DNA of 64,000 bases, from assembly GCA_964625575.1 (NCBI GenBank), contig CAZVBQ010000005.1:62001-126000 (forward strand), in the 5' to 3' direction. The stretch comes from UTCHB3 sp964625575. GTDB taxonomy: Bacteria; Bacteroidota; Ignavibacteria; Ignavibacteriales; Ignavibacteriaceae. The translations under genes were made by a program, and so were the position numbers. Shown piece by piece: positions 1 to 8,627 of this stretch. Below the pieces are notes generated by a model. That model worked only from the letters and a program-made list of their open reading frames with translations. It was not told the DNA's origin and made no database searches. Positions within the stretch are counted from its first letter, which is position 1. Each line of letters begins with the position of its first letter.

Positions 1-1941
1 CAGGTTGAATACCGCGAAAAATTTGCCGCTGTTGGCAAATTCCCCGGCGGATTCTTCAAAAGGGAAGGAAAGCCTTCTGAGAAAGAAGTGCTTACCGCCA
101 GGTTGATCGATCGCCCCATCAGACCTCTCTTCGATGATAACTACCGCAATGAGACACAGGTTGTAGCGAACACGCACTCGTTCGACAAAGAGAACGATCC
201 CGATGTTATCGCCATCTGCGGTGCCTCGGCTGCCCTCTCCGTATCAGATATCCCCTTCCTCGGACCGATCGCAGGTGTGAGAGTTGGAAGGGTTGACGGT
301 CAATTCGTGGTAAATCCAACCTTCGATCAGCTCGCTCTCAGCGATATCGAACTCGTGGTTGCAGGTACTGAAGACTCGATCATGATGGTTGAAGGTGAAG
401 CACATGAAGTATCTGAAGAGGTTATGCTTGCCGCGCTCTCTTTCGCGCAGGAGCAGATCGCCAAAATAGTTATCGCCATCAAAGAGTTCGCCGCCGAATG
501 CGGAAAACCCAAAATGAAGGTAACTCCGAAAGAGCTCGATCAGAATCTTTTAGCGGATGTCAAAGCCCTTGCTTACGACAAGCTTGACTCGATCATCAGC
601 ACTGTAATGGCAAAACAGGAAAGAAGCGATGCCTTCGACGCGGTCTTCAAAGAGACCAACGAAGCCCTCGCCGAAAAATATCCCGAGATGGAAAACACCA
701 TCAACGGAATCCTGCACGACTTCCAGTATGAATTGATCAGGAAGTGCATCCTCGAGAAGAATCTCAGACTCGACGGCAGAAAAACACACGAGATCAGACC
801 GATCACAATTGATCTGGGGGTTCTTCCCAGAACACACGCTTCAGCTCTTTTCACAAGAGGTGAAACACAGAGTCTTACCACACTTACCCTTGGATCAAAG
901 AATGATCAGCAGACCATCGATGGTCTCATGGAAGAGTCGGTAAAAAGATTCAATCTTCATTACAACTTCCCTCCATTCTCGGTTGGTGAAGTTGGAAGAT
1001 ACTCGGGTGTTGGCAGAAGGGAAGTCGGTCACGGCAACCTCGCTGAAAGATCGCTCAAAAACATGCTGCCCGCTGAAAAGGATTTCCCTTATGCCATCAG
1101 GCTTGTAAGTGACATTCTTGAATCGAACGGTTCATCTTCAATGGCTACAGTTTGCGCCGGTTCGCTCGCCCTGATGGATGGAGGTGTTCCCGTAAAGAAA
1201 GCAATTGCCGGTATCGCGATGGGACTCATTAAAGAAGGCGACGCCTTCGCGGTTCTCTCAGATATCCTTGGTAACGAAGATCACTTTGGTGACATGGACT
1301 TCAAAGTTGCCGGTTCAGCCGAAGGCATTACAGGTTTCCAGATGGACATAAAGATCAAAGGCGTATCGTTCGAGATCATGGAGATCGCGCTTCGCCAGGC
1401 GAAAGAAGGCAGGCTGCACATCCTTGGAATAATGAACAATGCCATTCAGGCCCCGAGAGAAGAGATATGCTCATTCGCTCCGACACTCGTTTCACTTACA
1501 GTTCCCACTGACCTTATCGGTTCGATAATCGGACCGGGTGGAAAGACCATTCAGGGAATGCAGAAGGAATTCGGTGTTGATATCTCTATCGAAGATGACG
1601 GCACGGTTCAGATCGCGGGACCTGACGGTGAGTCTGCAAATGCGGCAGCCACCAGGATCCGTTTGATGACCACACAGCCCGTGGTCGGTGAAGTTTACGA
1701 CGGTGTTGTAACCAAACTCATGGAGTTTGGCGCCCTCGTTGAGATACTTCCCGGCAAGTCAGGGTTGATGCACATTTCCGAAATTGACATGAAGAAAGTG
1801 CACAAGGTTACCGACTACTTCAAGGAAGGTGACAAAGTTAAAGTTAAGCTGCTCCGCATTGAGGGTGGCAAATACAGCCTTAGCCGCAAAGCCCTTCTTA
1901 AAGAAGCCGCTGCTGCTGAAGCTCCCAAAAAAGAAGACTAA
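1..1941 (+). CDS. pnp: Polyribonucleotide nucleotidyltransferase (PNPase), 5'-truncated by the window edge
   Basis: PNPase degrades RNA 3' to 5' by phosphorolysis. Frame 1 is open from base 1, so the gene starts upstream; 646 codons are present and roughly the first 60 residues are missing. The first RNase PH domain is recognised by K-F-P-G-G-F and R-L-I-D-R-P-I-R-P-L-F, followed by the helical linker. The second, catalytic RNase PH core shows GRREVGHGNLAERSL near codon 340 and the metal-binding acidic stretch N-E-D-H-F-G-D-M-D-F-K near codon 425. The KH domain has IIGPGGKTIQ (about codon 515) and the S1 domain GVVTKLMEFGALVEI (about codon 570). All expected domains are intact. An internal GTG at 88 is in frame but is not the start. 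A strong terminator follows at once. Confidence 0.97.
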   Translation, partial: QVEYREKFAAVGKFPGGFFKREGKPSEKEVLTARLIDRPIRPLFDDNYRNETQVVANTHSFDKENDPDVIAICGASAALSVSDIPFLGPIAGVRVGRVDGQFVVNPTFDQLALSDIELVVAGTEDSIMMVEGEAHEVSEEVMLAALSFAQEQIAKIVIAIKEFAAECGKPKMKVTPKELDQNLLADVKALAYDKLDSIISTVMAKQERSDAFDAVFKETNEALAEKYPEMENTINGILHDFQYELIRKCILEKNLRLDGRKTHEIRPITIDLGVLPRTHASALFTRGETQSLTTLTLGSKNDQQTIDGLMEESVKRFNLHYNFPPFSVGEVGRYSGVGRREVGHGNLAERSLKNMLPAEKDFPYAIRLVSDILESNGSSSMATVCAGSLALMDGGVPVKKAIAGIAMGLIKEGDAFAVLSDILGNEDHFGDMDFKVAGSAEGITGFQMDIKIKGVSFEIMEIALRQAKEGRLHILGIMNNAIQAPREEICSFAPTLVSLTVPTDLIGSIIGPGGKTIQGMQKEFGVDISIEDDGTVQIAGPDGESANAAATRIRLMTTQPVVGEVYDGVVTKLMEFGALVEILPGKSGLMHISEIDMKKVHKVTDYFKEGDKVKVKLLRIEGGKYSLSRKALLKEAAAAEAPKKED

Positions 1942-1951
1942 TAATTAACAT

Positions 1952-1983
1952 GGCTGACCCCGCGGAGGGGTCAGCCTGTTTCA
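1952..1983 (+). terminator. Rho-independent terminator after pnp
   Basis: A perfect 10-bp stem (GGCTGACCCC at 1952-1961 with GGGGTCAGCC at 1967-1976) and a 5-nt loop are followed by a short T-rich stretch. It lies 10 bp after the pnp stop codon. The T tract is short, but the stem is very stable. Confidence 0.85.
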
Positions 1984-2149
1984 CCACCAAGTTTTGAAAT
2001 ATTAATGATCGAGTTTCTCGGAAACTTAATCCTCTTGTTCTGTTACTCACTACCCGCTGCCTGTTCCGGAGCGGGTGAAGTGCGTTTAAATGGTATTGGA
2101 ATATTTACAGCAGTTCAAAACCTGTTAAATATAAAGAGTTTAACACACT

Positions 2150-3712
2150 ATGTTAAAAGAAATTATTATAAATTCGTCAGCAACACAGACCCGTGTCGCA
2201 ATCACCGAGGACGGGAGATTAGTAGATTTCTTCGTCGATTACTCCGAGAATCGGAGAATGGTGGGGGACGTTTACCTTGGCAAAGTTGCGAGGGTACTCC
2301 CCGGTATTAAAGCCGCTTTTATCGATATAGGCCAGAAGCATGATGCCTTCCTTCATTTCTCTGATATCGGAGAGAGGACGAAGGAACTTCAGGCGATGAT
2401 CGATGAAGATGAAGCGGATGACAATGTAACCAGAGCAGCGGCTGATGAGGAGAACACTGCCTCAACACCGAAGTTCATAAATGGCGTTCCCGTTCTGCAG
2501 AAAGGGGAGCCGATACTCGTGCAGATCACAAAAGAACCCGTCAGCAATAAAGGCGTAAGGGTTTCATCCGCTATTTCCATCCCGGGGCGTTTCTGCGTCC
2601 TTCTCCCTTACGACAACAAAATTGGCGTTTCAAAAAAGATCACCGACTTCCGTGAGCGGAAAAGACTACGCGTTATTGCCAAGTCGTTCTTGCCACAGAA
2701 CTACGGCCTTATCATCAGAACTGTAGCCAGAGGCCAGTCTGAAGAGCAGATCAAGGATGATCTTAGAAGCCTGCTGAAGATGTGGAAAAAGATTCAGGAG
2801 AAGGCAAGAACCGAAACCCCTCCCTCACTTGTATACCAGGATGTTTCAACCACCTCGAGCGTCATACGTGATCTTTTCACTTCTGATATCTCAAAGGTTT
2901 ACATCGACAATAAAAAGGTGTACCGTGAGATAAAGGATTACATCACACTCGCGCAGCCCGAACTTGGAGACAAGGTTGAGCAGGTCAGAAGTGAGGAGCC
3001 GATCTTTGAAGCCTTCAAGGTCGAAGAGCAGATAAAAGAACTCTTTGCCAGAAGAGTGGCGATGAAAAGTGGCGGTCACATCGTGATTGACCATACAGAA
3101 GCGATGGTTGTGATCGACGTAAACTCGGGAAAGTACGCCGCGAGCAAGGATCAGGAACTCAACTCGCTTAAAACCGATCTTGAAGCCGCACGCGAGATCG
3201 CCCGGCAACTTCGCCTCCGTGATATCGGTGGTCTGATCGTGATCGATTTTATCGATCTTGAAGATGAGAAGAACCGGAAAAAAGTTTACGATGAACTGAA
3301 AAAAGAGTTCAGACGTGACCGCGCCAAGGTTTCGATACTCCCGATGTCAGATTTTGGACTCGTTCAGATCACCCGTCAGAGAGTGCGTCAGAACATTATG
3401 CAGGCTCTAACCGAAACGTGCCCCGTTTGTATGGGTACGGGACTGCTCACCAAGAAATCACACCTGATCCATGAAATTGACGAATGGCTCGGGAAGTTCA
3501 GCAGTGATTCCAAGTTCAGTTCAATCATCCTTAAGTGCCATCCTTTTGTTGCCCAGAAGCTTAAAGAAGGATTCCCGAGCACGCTCGCGAAGATGCAGAT
3601 GAAGTACTTGCTCCGTATAAGGATCGAGGAAGACAACGCGTTCAACTCGAACCAGTTCAAAATCATTTCAAGGAAAACGAAGCAGGATATTACCGCCTCC
3701 GGGTCTGAGTAG
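2150..3712 (+). CDS. rng: Ribonuclease G/E family endoribonuclease
   Basis: Single-strand-specific endoribonuclease of the RNase E/G family, acting in rRNA maturation and mRNA decay. Its 520 residues match the RNase G length; the long unstructured C-terminus of RNase E is absent. Visible elements are the N-terminal S1-like region (GDVYLGKVARVLPGIKAAF then H-D-A-F-L-H), a roughly 50-residue acidic insert between S1 strands (about residues 80-115), the DNase I-like catalytic core with AMVVIDVNSGKYA (about residue 320) and GGLIVIDFIDL (about 362), both supplying Mg-binding aspartates, and the zinc-link C-P-V-C-M-G-T-G near residue 424. It follows pnp in the same direction, but the terminator separates them, so it probably has its own promoter. 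No clear Shine-Dalgarno precedes the ATG; the next Met options would cut the conserved MLKEIIINSS start. Confidence 0.93.
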   Translation: MLKEIIINSSATQTRVAITEDGRLVDFFVDYSENRRMVGDVYLGKVARVLPGIKAAFIDIGQKHDAFLHFSDIGERTKELQAMIDEDEADDNVTRAAADEENTASTPKFINGVPVLQKGEPILVQITKEPVSNKGVRVSSAISIPGRFCVLLPYDNKIGVSKKITDFRERKRLRVIAKSFLPQNYGLIIRTVARGQSEEQIKDDLRSLLKMWKKIQEKARTETPPSLVYQDVSTTSSVIRDLFTSDISKVYIDNKKVYREIKDYITLAQPELGDKVEQVRSEEPIFEAFKVEEQIKELFARRVAMKSGGHIVIDHTEAMVVIDVNSGKYAASKDQELNSLKTDLEAAREIARQLRLRDIGGLIVIDFIDLEDEKNRKKVYDELKKEFRRDRAKVSILPMSDFGLVQITRQRVRQNIMQALTETCPVCMGTGLLTKKSHLIHEIDEWLGKFSSDSKFSSIILKCHPFVAQKLKEGFPSTLAKMQMKYLLRIRIEEDNAFNSNQFKIISRKTKQDITASGSE

Positions 3713-3746
3713 TATCTGATAAATGATTATATTTTAGAATTCAAAA

Positions 3747-3760
3747 ATTGAAATTTCAAT
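3747..3760. promoter_or_regulatory. 14-bp perfect palindrome in the gcvT leader
   Basis: ATTGAAATTTCAAT lies 13 bp before the gcvT GTG start in an AT-rich leader. A perfect even-length palindrome here could be an operator, but AT-rich sequence makes chance occurrence plausible. No glycine-riboswitch-like structure is visible in this short leader. Confidence 0.25.
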
Positions 3761-3773
3761 CTTAGGTTAAAAA

Positions 3774-4856
3774 GTGAAAAAGACAAGACTTTATCAGGCA
3801 CATGAAAAATTGGGTGCCAAGATGGTCGAATTTGCAGGTTTTTCGATGCCGATCCAGTATGAGTCAATAATTGCTGAACACAAGGCAGTTAGAAACTCGG
3901 TGGGGCTTTTCGATGTCAGTCATATGGGCGAAGTGTTGATCGAAGGTGATCACGCGCTTGAATTTGTGCAGAACCTGACAATAAACGACGCTTCAACCCT
4001 CTTCCCCGGAAGAGTACAGTATTCAGCAATGTGTTACGAAGATGGCGGAATTGTTGATGATCTTCTTGTATACAAGCTTGAGCAGAACAAGTTCATGCTT
4101 GTTATAAACGCGTCAAACGTTGAGAAAGACGTTGCCTGGATGCACAAGAACAATAAACACGGTGTTACCATCACCGATCAGAGCGACGAGTTCTCGCTTA
4201 TCGCTGTCCAGGGTCCCTACTCACGCAATGTGGTTGAAGCGGTTTTCGGTCAGAAGATAGACATGGAATATTACCACTTTACTTATGGCGACTTTGGCGG
4301 TGAGAAGGTGCTCATCTCCCGTACCGGCTACACAGGTGAGCTTGGTTACGAGCTTTACTTCAGAGGTGACGAGAAGACAGCCTGCGCTCTGTGGGATGCC
4401 CTTATGAAGTCAGGCGGCGAATATCTTATAAAACCATGCGGACTTGGTTCGAGGGATTCCCTCCGTCTTGAAATGGGATTCTGCCTGTACGGAAACGATA
4501 TTGATCAGACCACCAATCCCCTTGAAGCGGGCCTCGGTTGGATAACGAAGCTCAAAAAAGAATCGTTCACCGGCAAGGAAGCACTTCTGAAGATAAAAGA
4601 AGCCGGACTTTCAAGGAAGCTCACCCCAGTTATCTGCCTTGAAAAATCATTCCCGAGACACGGTTATGAAGTTTTCGCCGGTGAGAGATCAGTTGGTGTG
4701 CTCACAAGCGGCACCGTTAGTCCTGTTCTCGAACAGGGAATAGCTCTCGCTTACATCGATTCGGATGCTTTGAAAAACGAAGAGAAACTTGAAATGGCAG
4801 TAAGGGGCAACAGGATCCCTCTTCAGGTGACCAAGCTGCCCTTTATTAAGAAATAG
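3774..4856 (+). CDS. gcvT: Aminomethyltransferase, glycine cleavage system T protein
   Basis: T protein of the glycine cleavage system: it takes the aminomethyl group from lipoyl-H protein, passes the methylene to tetrahydrofolate and releases ammonia. Its 360 residues match the family length. Diagnostic stretches are E-F-A-G-F-S-M-P-I-Q-Y near the N-terminus, VGLFDVSHMGEV (about residues 42-53), GGIVDDLLVYKL with the conserved Asp of the folate site (about 92-103), RTGYTGELGYEL and the C-terminal SGTVSPVLEQGIALAYI. Translation starts at a GTG giving KKTRLYQAHEKLGAKM, the usual family start. The next gene begins 12 bp later. The partner genes gcvH and gcvP are not in the window. Confidence 0.95.
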   Translation: MKKTRLYQAHEKLGAKMVEFAGFSMPIQYESIIAEHKAVRNSVGLFDVSHMGEVLIEGDHALEFVQNLTINDASTLFPGRVQYSAMCYEDGGIVDDLLVYKLEQNKFMLVINASNVEKDVAWMHKNNKHGVTITDQSDEFSLIAVQGPYSRNVVEAVFGQKIDMEYYHFTYGDFGGEKVLISRTGYTGELGYELYFRGDEKTACALWDALMKSGGEYLIKPCGLGSRDSLRLEMGFCLYGNDIDQTTNPLEAGLGWITKLKKESFTGKEALLKIKEAGLSRKLTPVICLEKSFPRHGYEVFAGERSVGVLTSGTVSPVLEQGIALAYIDSDALKNEEKLEMAVRGNRIPLQVTKLPFIKK

Positions 4857-4868
4857 TACAGGGATATC

Positions 4869-5615
4869 ATGAAGATCAATACTATACTAACACCTTTAAT
4901 GGTGGAAGAACTTTATTTTGCGGGAAGAATATCTGTTGTCATAGATGTTCTAAGGGCTACCTCAACCATCGTTACGGCTATAAAGAACGGCGCGAAGGAA
5001 GTGGTGCCTGTTGGTTCACTTGATTTCAGTAAGATAGCATCCGCAAGCTCATTTGGCGGGCGAACCATGCGAGGTGGAGAAAAAAACTCAAGAAAGATCG
5101 AAGGGTTTGATCTCGGCAATTCACCATTGGAGTACACTTCAGAGATTGTCGCGGGCAAATCGATCGTATTCTTCACTACCAACGGCTCAAAGGCGATAGT
5201 AAAAACCAAATACGGCACCGGCTCGTTTATCTGCTCATTCCTTAACGCGTCGAAAGTGGCTGAACTCACTCACGCGCGGGGCAAGGATTTTGATATCGTA
5301 TGCTCCGGTCGCAATGGCGATTTCAGTCTTGAAGACACTGTTTGTGCCGGAATGTTGATAGATGAAGTTATTAAGCTGGGTGGTGAGGTTGAACTTTCCG
5401 ATGCCTCAAAAGTTGCTCTCGAGCTGTTCAAAAAATACGGTGATGACCTTTCGGGTCTTTTCGCGGTAAGCGAACACGGCAAGGTTTTGGCGGCTGAAGG
5501 CTTCACCACGGATCTTGAGTATTGCGCGCAGAAGAATATTACCGATGTGGTACCGGTTTTTGAGAGCACCTCAATAAAGCTCTTTGATCCATCTCAACAT
5601 CTGACAAATAATTAA
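4869..5615 (+). CDS. comB: 2-phosphosulfolactate phosphatase family protein (ComB-like)
   Basis: ComB removes phosphate from 2-phospho-3-sulfolactate; in methanogens this is a step toward coenzyme M. The family signature is clear across 248 residues: VVIDVLRATSTIVTAI near residue 25, G-G-E near 76, KIEGFDLGNSP (about 81-91) and FFTTNGSKAI (about 100). Start choice: ATG with AGGG six bases upstream, 12 bp after gcvT, so probably co-transcribed. ComB homologues occur in many bacteria that make no coenzyme M; there they may feed sulfolactate metabolism or act on a related substrate. No other sulfolactate gene (comA, comC, suyAB) is visible here. The family call is firm; the physiological substrate is inference. 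Confidence 0.85.
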   Translation: MKINTILTPLMVEELYFAGRISVVIDVLRATSTIVTAIKNGAKEVVPVGSLDFSKIASASSFGGRTMRGGEKNSRKIEGFDLGNSPLEYTSEIVAGKSIVFFTTNGSKAIVKTKYGTGSFICSFLNASKVAELTHARGKDFDIVCSGRNGDFSLEDTVCAGMLIDEVIKLGGEVELSDASKVALELFKKYGDDLSGLFAVSEHGKVLAAEGFTTDLEYCAQKNITDVVPVFESTSIKLFDPSQHLTNN

Positions 5616-5627
5616 CCCCGGAGAGGG

Positions 5628-8012
5628 ATGAGCGGACGAACTAAAAAAGAGAGCGGCAGAACTTATTTTGAGCTTTCGCAGGAAAAGAAGAAACGGCTGC
5701 TTGGCTTGTTTATCATCACCTTCTCCGTACTCCTTTTTCTGAGCATTATATCATTTTCGGCAGCAGACGATCCTCAATTAAGGAGCGCCTCTGTGGAAGC
5801 AATGCCAACCAAAAACTGGCTTGGAATTGCCGGAGCATATATTGCAGCTTTTTTTGTAAAGTCCGCCTTCGGATACTTCTCCCTGGTCATCCCGTTGATA
5901 ACGGGGATGTGGGGCTTCCGCCTCTTCAAACCGCTTGACATCCGCCGCCTGATCTACATCACTAATTTCCTCCTTGGCTCGGCCTTCATACTTGCCTCAT
6001 TCTGGGGGACAATTTACGCGCTCCAATTCATAAGTGAAGACACTTCCGTTATCCTTTCCGGTGGAATGGGGAAGACAGTCGGGGCTCTGGCTTATAAATT
6101 TCTTGGCGGAATTGGTGCCGTTGCCGTCTTTATTGTTCTGATAGTCACTGTTCTGATAATCACCTTTGATCTCAAAATCGACAGGTTCTTCCTTTTCCTC
6201 GCCGACAAGGGGAAAGATGCCATTCAGTCGGGAGCGGATAAAATCAGGGAGACCACGGAAAAGGCAGCAGAGAAAACCCAGGTAAAAGCTAGCGAACGAA
6301 AATCATCTCTTGAAAAAAGTCAGGATAAGATCGCGAAAGTGGTGCAGGGTGAAAAAAGCACCCAGCCTCCGATTTTTGCCGATGAACTTCATTTTGAGCA
6401 GGATCTCACTCCACCTGAGCCAAAACCTAAAATGAAACCTGTTTTCACCACAACTGTGAAAACCAACTCTGAAATTGTACCCCCACCTCCACGGATAGAC
6501 AGATCTGTACCCGAGGAGAGGCACTCAACCGACGACTACAGCATCCCTGACGGAGATTTCCTGATAAAAGCGGATGATTCGGGGCACTACGCGGAAGAAG
6601 CGGAGCTTGAAAGCAAGAAGATCAGGCTTAAAGAAAAACTTGCCCTGTTTGATATTGAGATAGAAAAGATCGATACAACTGCGGGTCCTGTTGTAACCCT
6701 TTTTGAGATCGTTCCGGCACCGGGTGTAAAAATAAGCAAGATTCTTTCACTTGAGAATGATATCGCGCTCGCGCTCGCGGCAAAAGGTATCAGAATTATC
6801 GCCCCAATGCCCGGAAGAGGTACCATCGGTGTTGAGATACCGAATGATAATCCTTCGATCGTGCTCGCCGGTTCAGTGCTGCCTGATCTTAAAAACAGCA
6901 AATACTCCCTTCCGATAGCACTCGGTAAATCGATCTCAGGCCAAACTTTCGTGGATGACCTCGCGAGGGTGCCGCACCTTCTAATAGCCGGTGCAACAGG
7001 TTCCGGTAAATCAGTGGGTGTGAACATGATCATCGCCTCACTTCTATTTTCAAAGTACCCGACAGAGGTTAAGTTCGCCATCATTGACCCGAAAAAGGTT
7101 GAACTTTCAGTTTATGAAACCCTGAAGAACCACTTTCTTGTAAAATCGCCCGATATAAATGACTATATAGTCTCCTCACCGGGAAACGCCGTTATTCTTC
7201 TTAAAGCCATGGTGCTTGAGATGGAAATGCGCTATGACAAACTCTCCCACATCGGTGTGAGGAATATTGTTGACTATAACAATAAAATGAAAAGTGGCGT
7301 GTACAAAAAACGTGACGAGGAAGAGTTTGATCACAAGTTCATGCCATACATTGTTGTGGTAATAGATGAGCTCGCTGATCTTATGATCACCGCGGGCAAG
7401 GATGTTGAAGAACCGATCGCGAGACTGGCACAGATGGCAAGAGCCGTGGGTATCCACCTTGTTGTAGCCACACAGCGCCCGTCAGTTGATGTTATCACCG
7501 GCGTGATCAAAGCCAACTTCCCTGCAAGGATCGCTTATCAGACCGCGCAAAGAACTGACTCCCGCACCATCCTCGACATGAACGGCGCGGAACAGCTTCT
7601 TGGTCGTGGTGACATGCTTTACTTGCCGCCCGGAACCCCGAAACCGGTGAGGATCCAGAACGCGTACATCACCACAGATGAAATTGAAAAACTTATTGAA
7701 GTGGTTGCTCAGCAGCCGGCTCCACCTGAACCATACGAACTCCCTTCGCTCCTTGAAAAGAAGGGGAATGAAGCGGGATTCCTCGACGACAAGGATCCAT
7801 TCTTCGAAGAGGCTGCCCGTTCGGTAATCAGGAGTCAGCAGGGTTCGGTATCATTTCTTCAGCGGAAGCTCAAAGTTGGGTACGCGAGGGCTGCACGCAT
7901 CGTTGATCAGCTTGAGTTCGCGGGGATCGTTGGTCCCGGCGAAGGCAGCAAACCGAGGGAGATACTCGTTGATAACGAGGATGAACTTGAAACATTGTTG
8001 AGGAATCTGTAG
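5628..8012 (+). CDS. ftsK: DNA translocase FtsK/SpoIIIE
   Basis: Septal DNA pump that clears and orients chromosomes at division. It has 794 residues, a compact FtsK. The N-terminal 180 residues carry about four membrane helices, for example LLGLFIITFSVLLFLSIISF near residue 25. A charged, Pro-rich linker follows (about 185-310), then the alpha/beta motor with Walker A AGATGSGKSVGVN (about 455), Walker B VVVIDELADLM (about 578) and VVATQRPSVDVITG. The C-terminal gamma winged helix (about 725-794, SFLQRKLKVGYARAARIVD) is the KOPS-reading module. ATG is preceded by GAGAGGG. It starts 12 bp after comB and ends 6 bp before the lolA-like gene. Confidence 0.96.
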   Translation: MSGRTKKESGRTYFELSQEKKKRLLGLFIITFSVLLFLSIISFSAADDPQLRSASVEAMPTKNWLGIAGAYIAAFFVKSAFGYFSLVIPLITGMWGFRLFKPLDIRRLIYITNFLLGSAFILASFWGTIYALQFISEDTSVILSGGMGKTVGALAYKFLGGIGAVAVFIVLIVTVLIITFDLKIDRFFLFLADKGKDAIQSGADKIRETTEKAAEKTQVKASERKSSLEKSQDKIAKVVQGEKSTQPPIFADELHFEQDLTPPEPKPKMKPVFTTTVKTNSEIVPPPPRIDRSVPEERHSTDDYSIPDGDFLIKADDSGHYAEEAELESKKIRLKEKLALFDIEIEKIDTTAGPVVTLFEIVPAPGVKISKILSLENDIALALAAKGIRIIAPMPGRGTIGVEIPNDNPSIVLAGSVLPDLKNSKYSLPIALGKSISGQTFVDDLARVPHLLIAGATGSGKSVGVNMIIASLLFSKYPTEVKFAIIDPKKVELSVYETLKNHFLVKSPDINDYIVSSPGNAVILLKAMVLEMEMRYDKLSHIGVRNIVDYNNKMKSGVYKKRDEEEFDHKFMPYIVVVIDELADLMITAGKDVEEPIARLAQMARAVGIHLVVATQRPSVDVITGVIKANFPARIAYQTAQRTDSRTILDMNGAEQLLGRGDMLYLPPGTPKPVRIQNAYITTDEIEKLIEVVAQQPAPPEPYELPSLLEKKGNEAGFLDDKDPFFEEAARSVIRSQQGSVSFLQRKLKVGYARAARIVDQLEFAGIVGPGEGSKPREILVDNEDELETLLRNL

Positions 8013-8018
8013 TAAACC

Positions 8019-8627
8019 ATGAAAAACGGAGTTAAAGTGAAACAGTTATTTTTTGGTTTATTTACAGCCTTTATCATGCTGGGCAGTTCCGTGGCACAGA
8101 ATGCCACAATTCAGGCAATTCAGAAGAAATTTAATTCCCTTTCAGATATGACTGCTTCGTATCAGCAGTTTTCGGGGAAGACACTTACCGCTAAAGGCAC
8201 TTTTGCCTACAAAAAGACCAACAAGGTCCGCCTGACCTTTGCAAACAGTCTGATCATCAGTGACGGTAAAACGAACTGGAATCATGACAAGAAACAGAAC
8301 AAGGTTATAATCACGAAGGCCGATAACAAGTCGGTTTCGCTTCTTAGTGTTAACACAATAGTTAACACAATCCCCTCCGATTGCGATTTGGTTGAAACTG
8401 GAGCGGGCAAAGTTAAGATGACCCCAAAAAAGGGGAAGAAACTTGGTTTCCGTTCAGTGGAGATCACCAAAGACGCTCAGGATCTTATCGCTTCAATAGT
8501 TATCGAGGATAACGCTAAATCGGTGATGACAGTAACATTTTCCGGTTATTCTCTTAACAAGGGTCTTTCCGACTCTGATTTTTCATTCAAATCAACCGGA
8601 GATATCAAAGTAGTTGACCTCCGCTAA
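8019..8627 (+). CDS. lolA: LolA-like outer-membrane lipoprotein carrier protein
   Basis: Periplasmic LolA-type carrier that shuttles lipoproteins from the inner-membrane LolCDE complex to the outer membrane. An N-terminal signal peptide (QLFFGLFTAFIMLGSSVAQ) is followed by the helix-plus-beta start typical of LolA: QKKFNSLSDMTASYQQFSG, then TAKGTFAYKKTNKVRLTF. Length, about 200 residues, fits. Start choice is open: ATG at 8019 has no Shine-Dalgarno, while GTG at 8037 has GGAG five bases upstream and gives a more typical signal peptide. It sits between ftsK and a flippase-like gene, an order common in this lineage. Sequence similarity to LolA is moderate, so the subfamily call is good but not certain. 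Confidence 0.8.
   Translation: MKNGVKVKQLFFGLFTAFIMLGSSVAQNATIQAIQKKFNSLSDMTASYQQFSGKTLTAKGTFAYKKTNKVRLTFANSLIISDGKTNWNHDKKQNKVIITKADNKSVSLLSVNTIVNTIPSDCDLVETGAGKVKMTPKKGKKLGFRSVEITKDAQDLIASIVIEDNAKSVMTVTFSGYSLNKGLSDSDFSFKSTGDIKVVDLR

Noticed and set aside
2005..2310. 101-residue plus-strand frame between pnp and rng
   Set aside because: Most of it overlaps the conserved start of rng in another frame, and its product has no sensible composition or start signal.
3713..3773. Glycine riboswitch before gcvT
   Set aside because: The leader is only 61 bp, AT-rich and lacks any of the conserved glycine aptamer elements.
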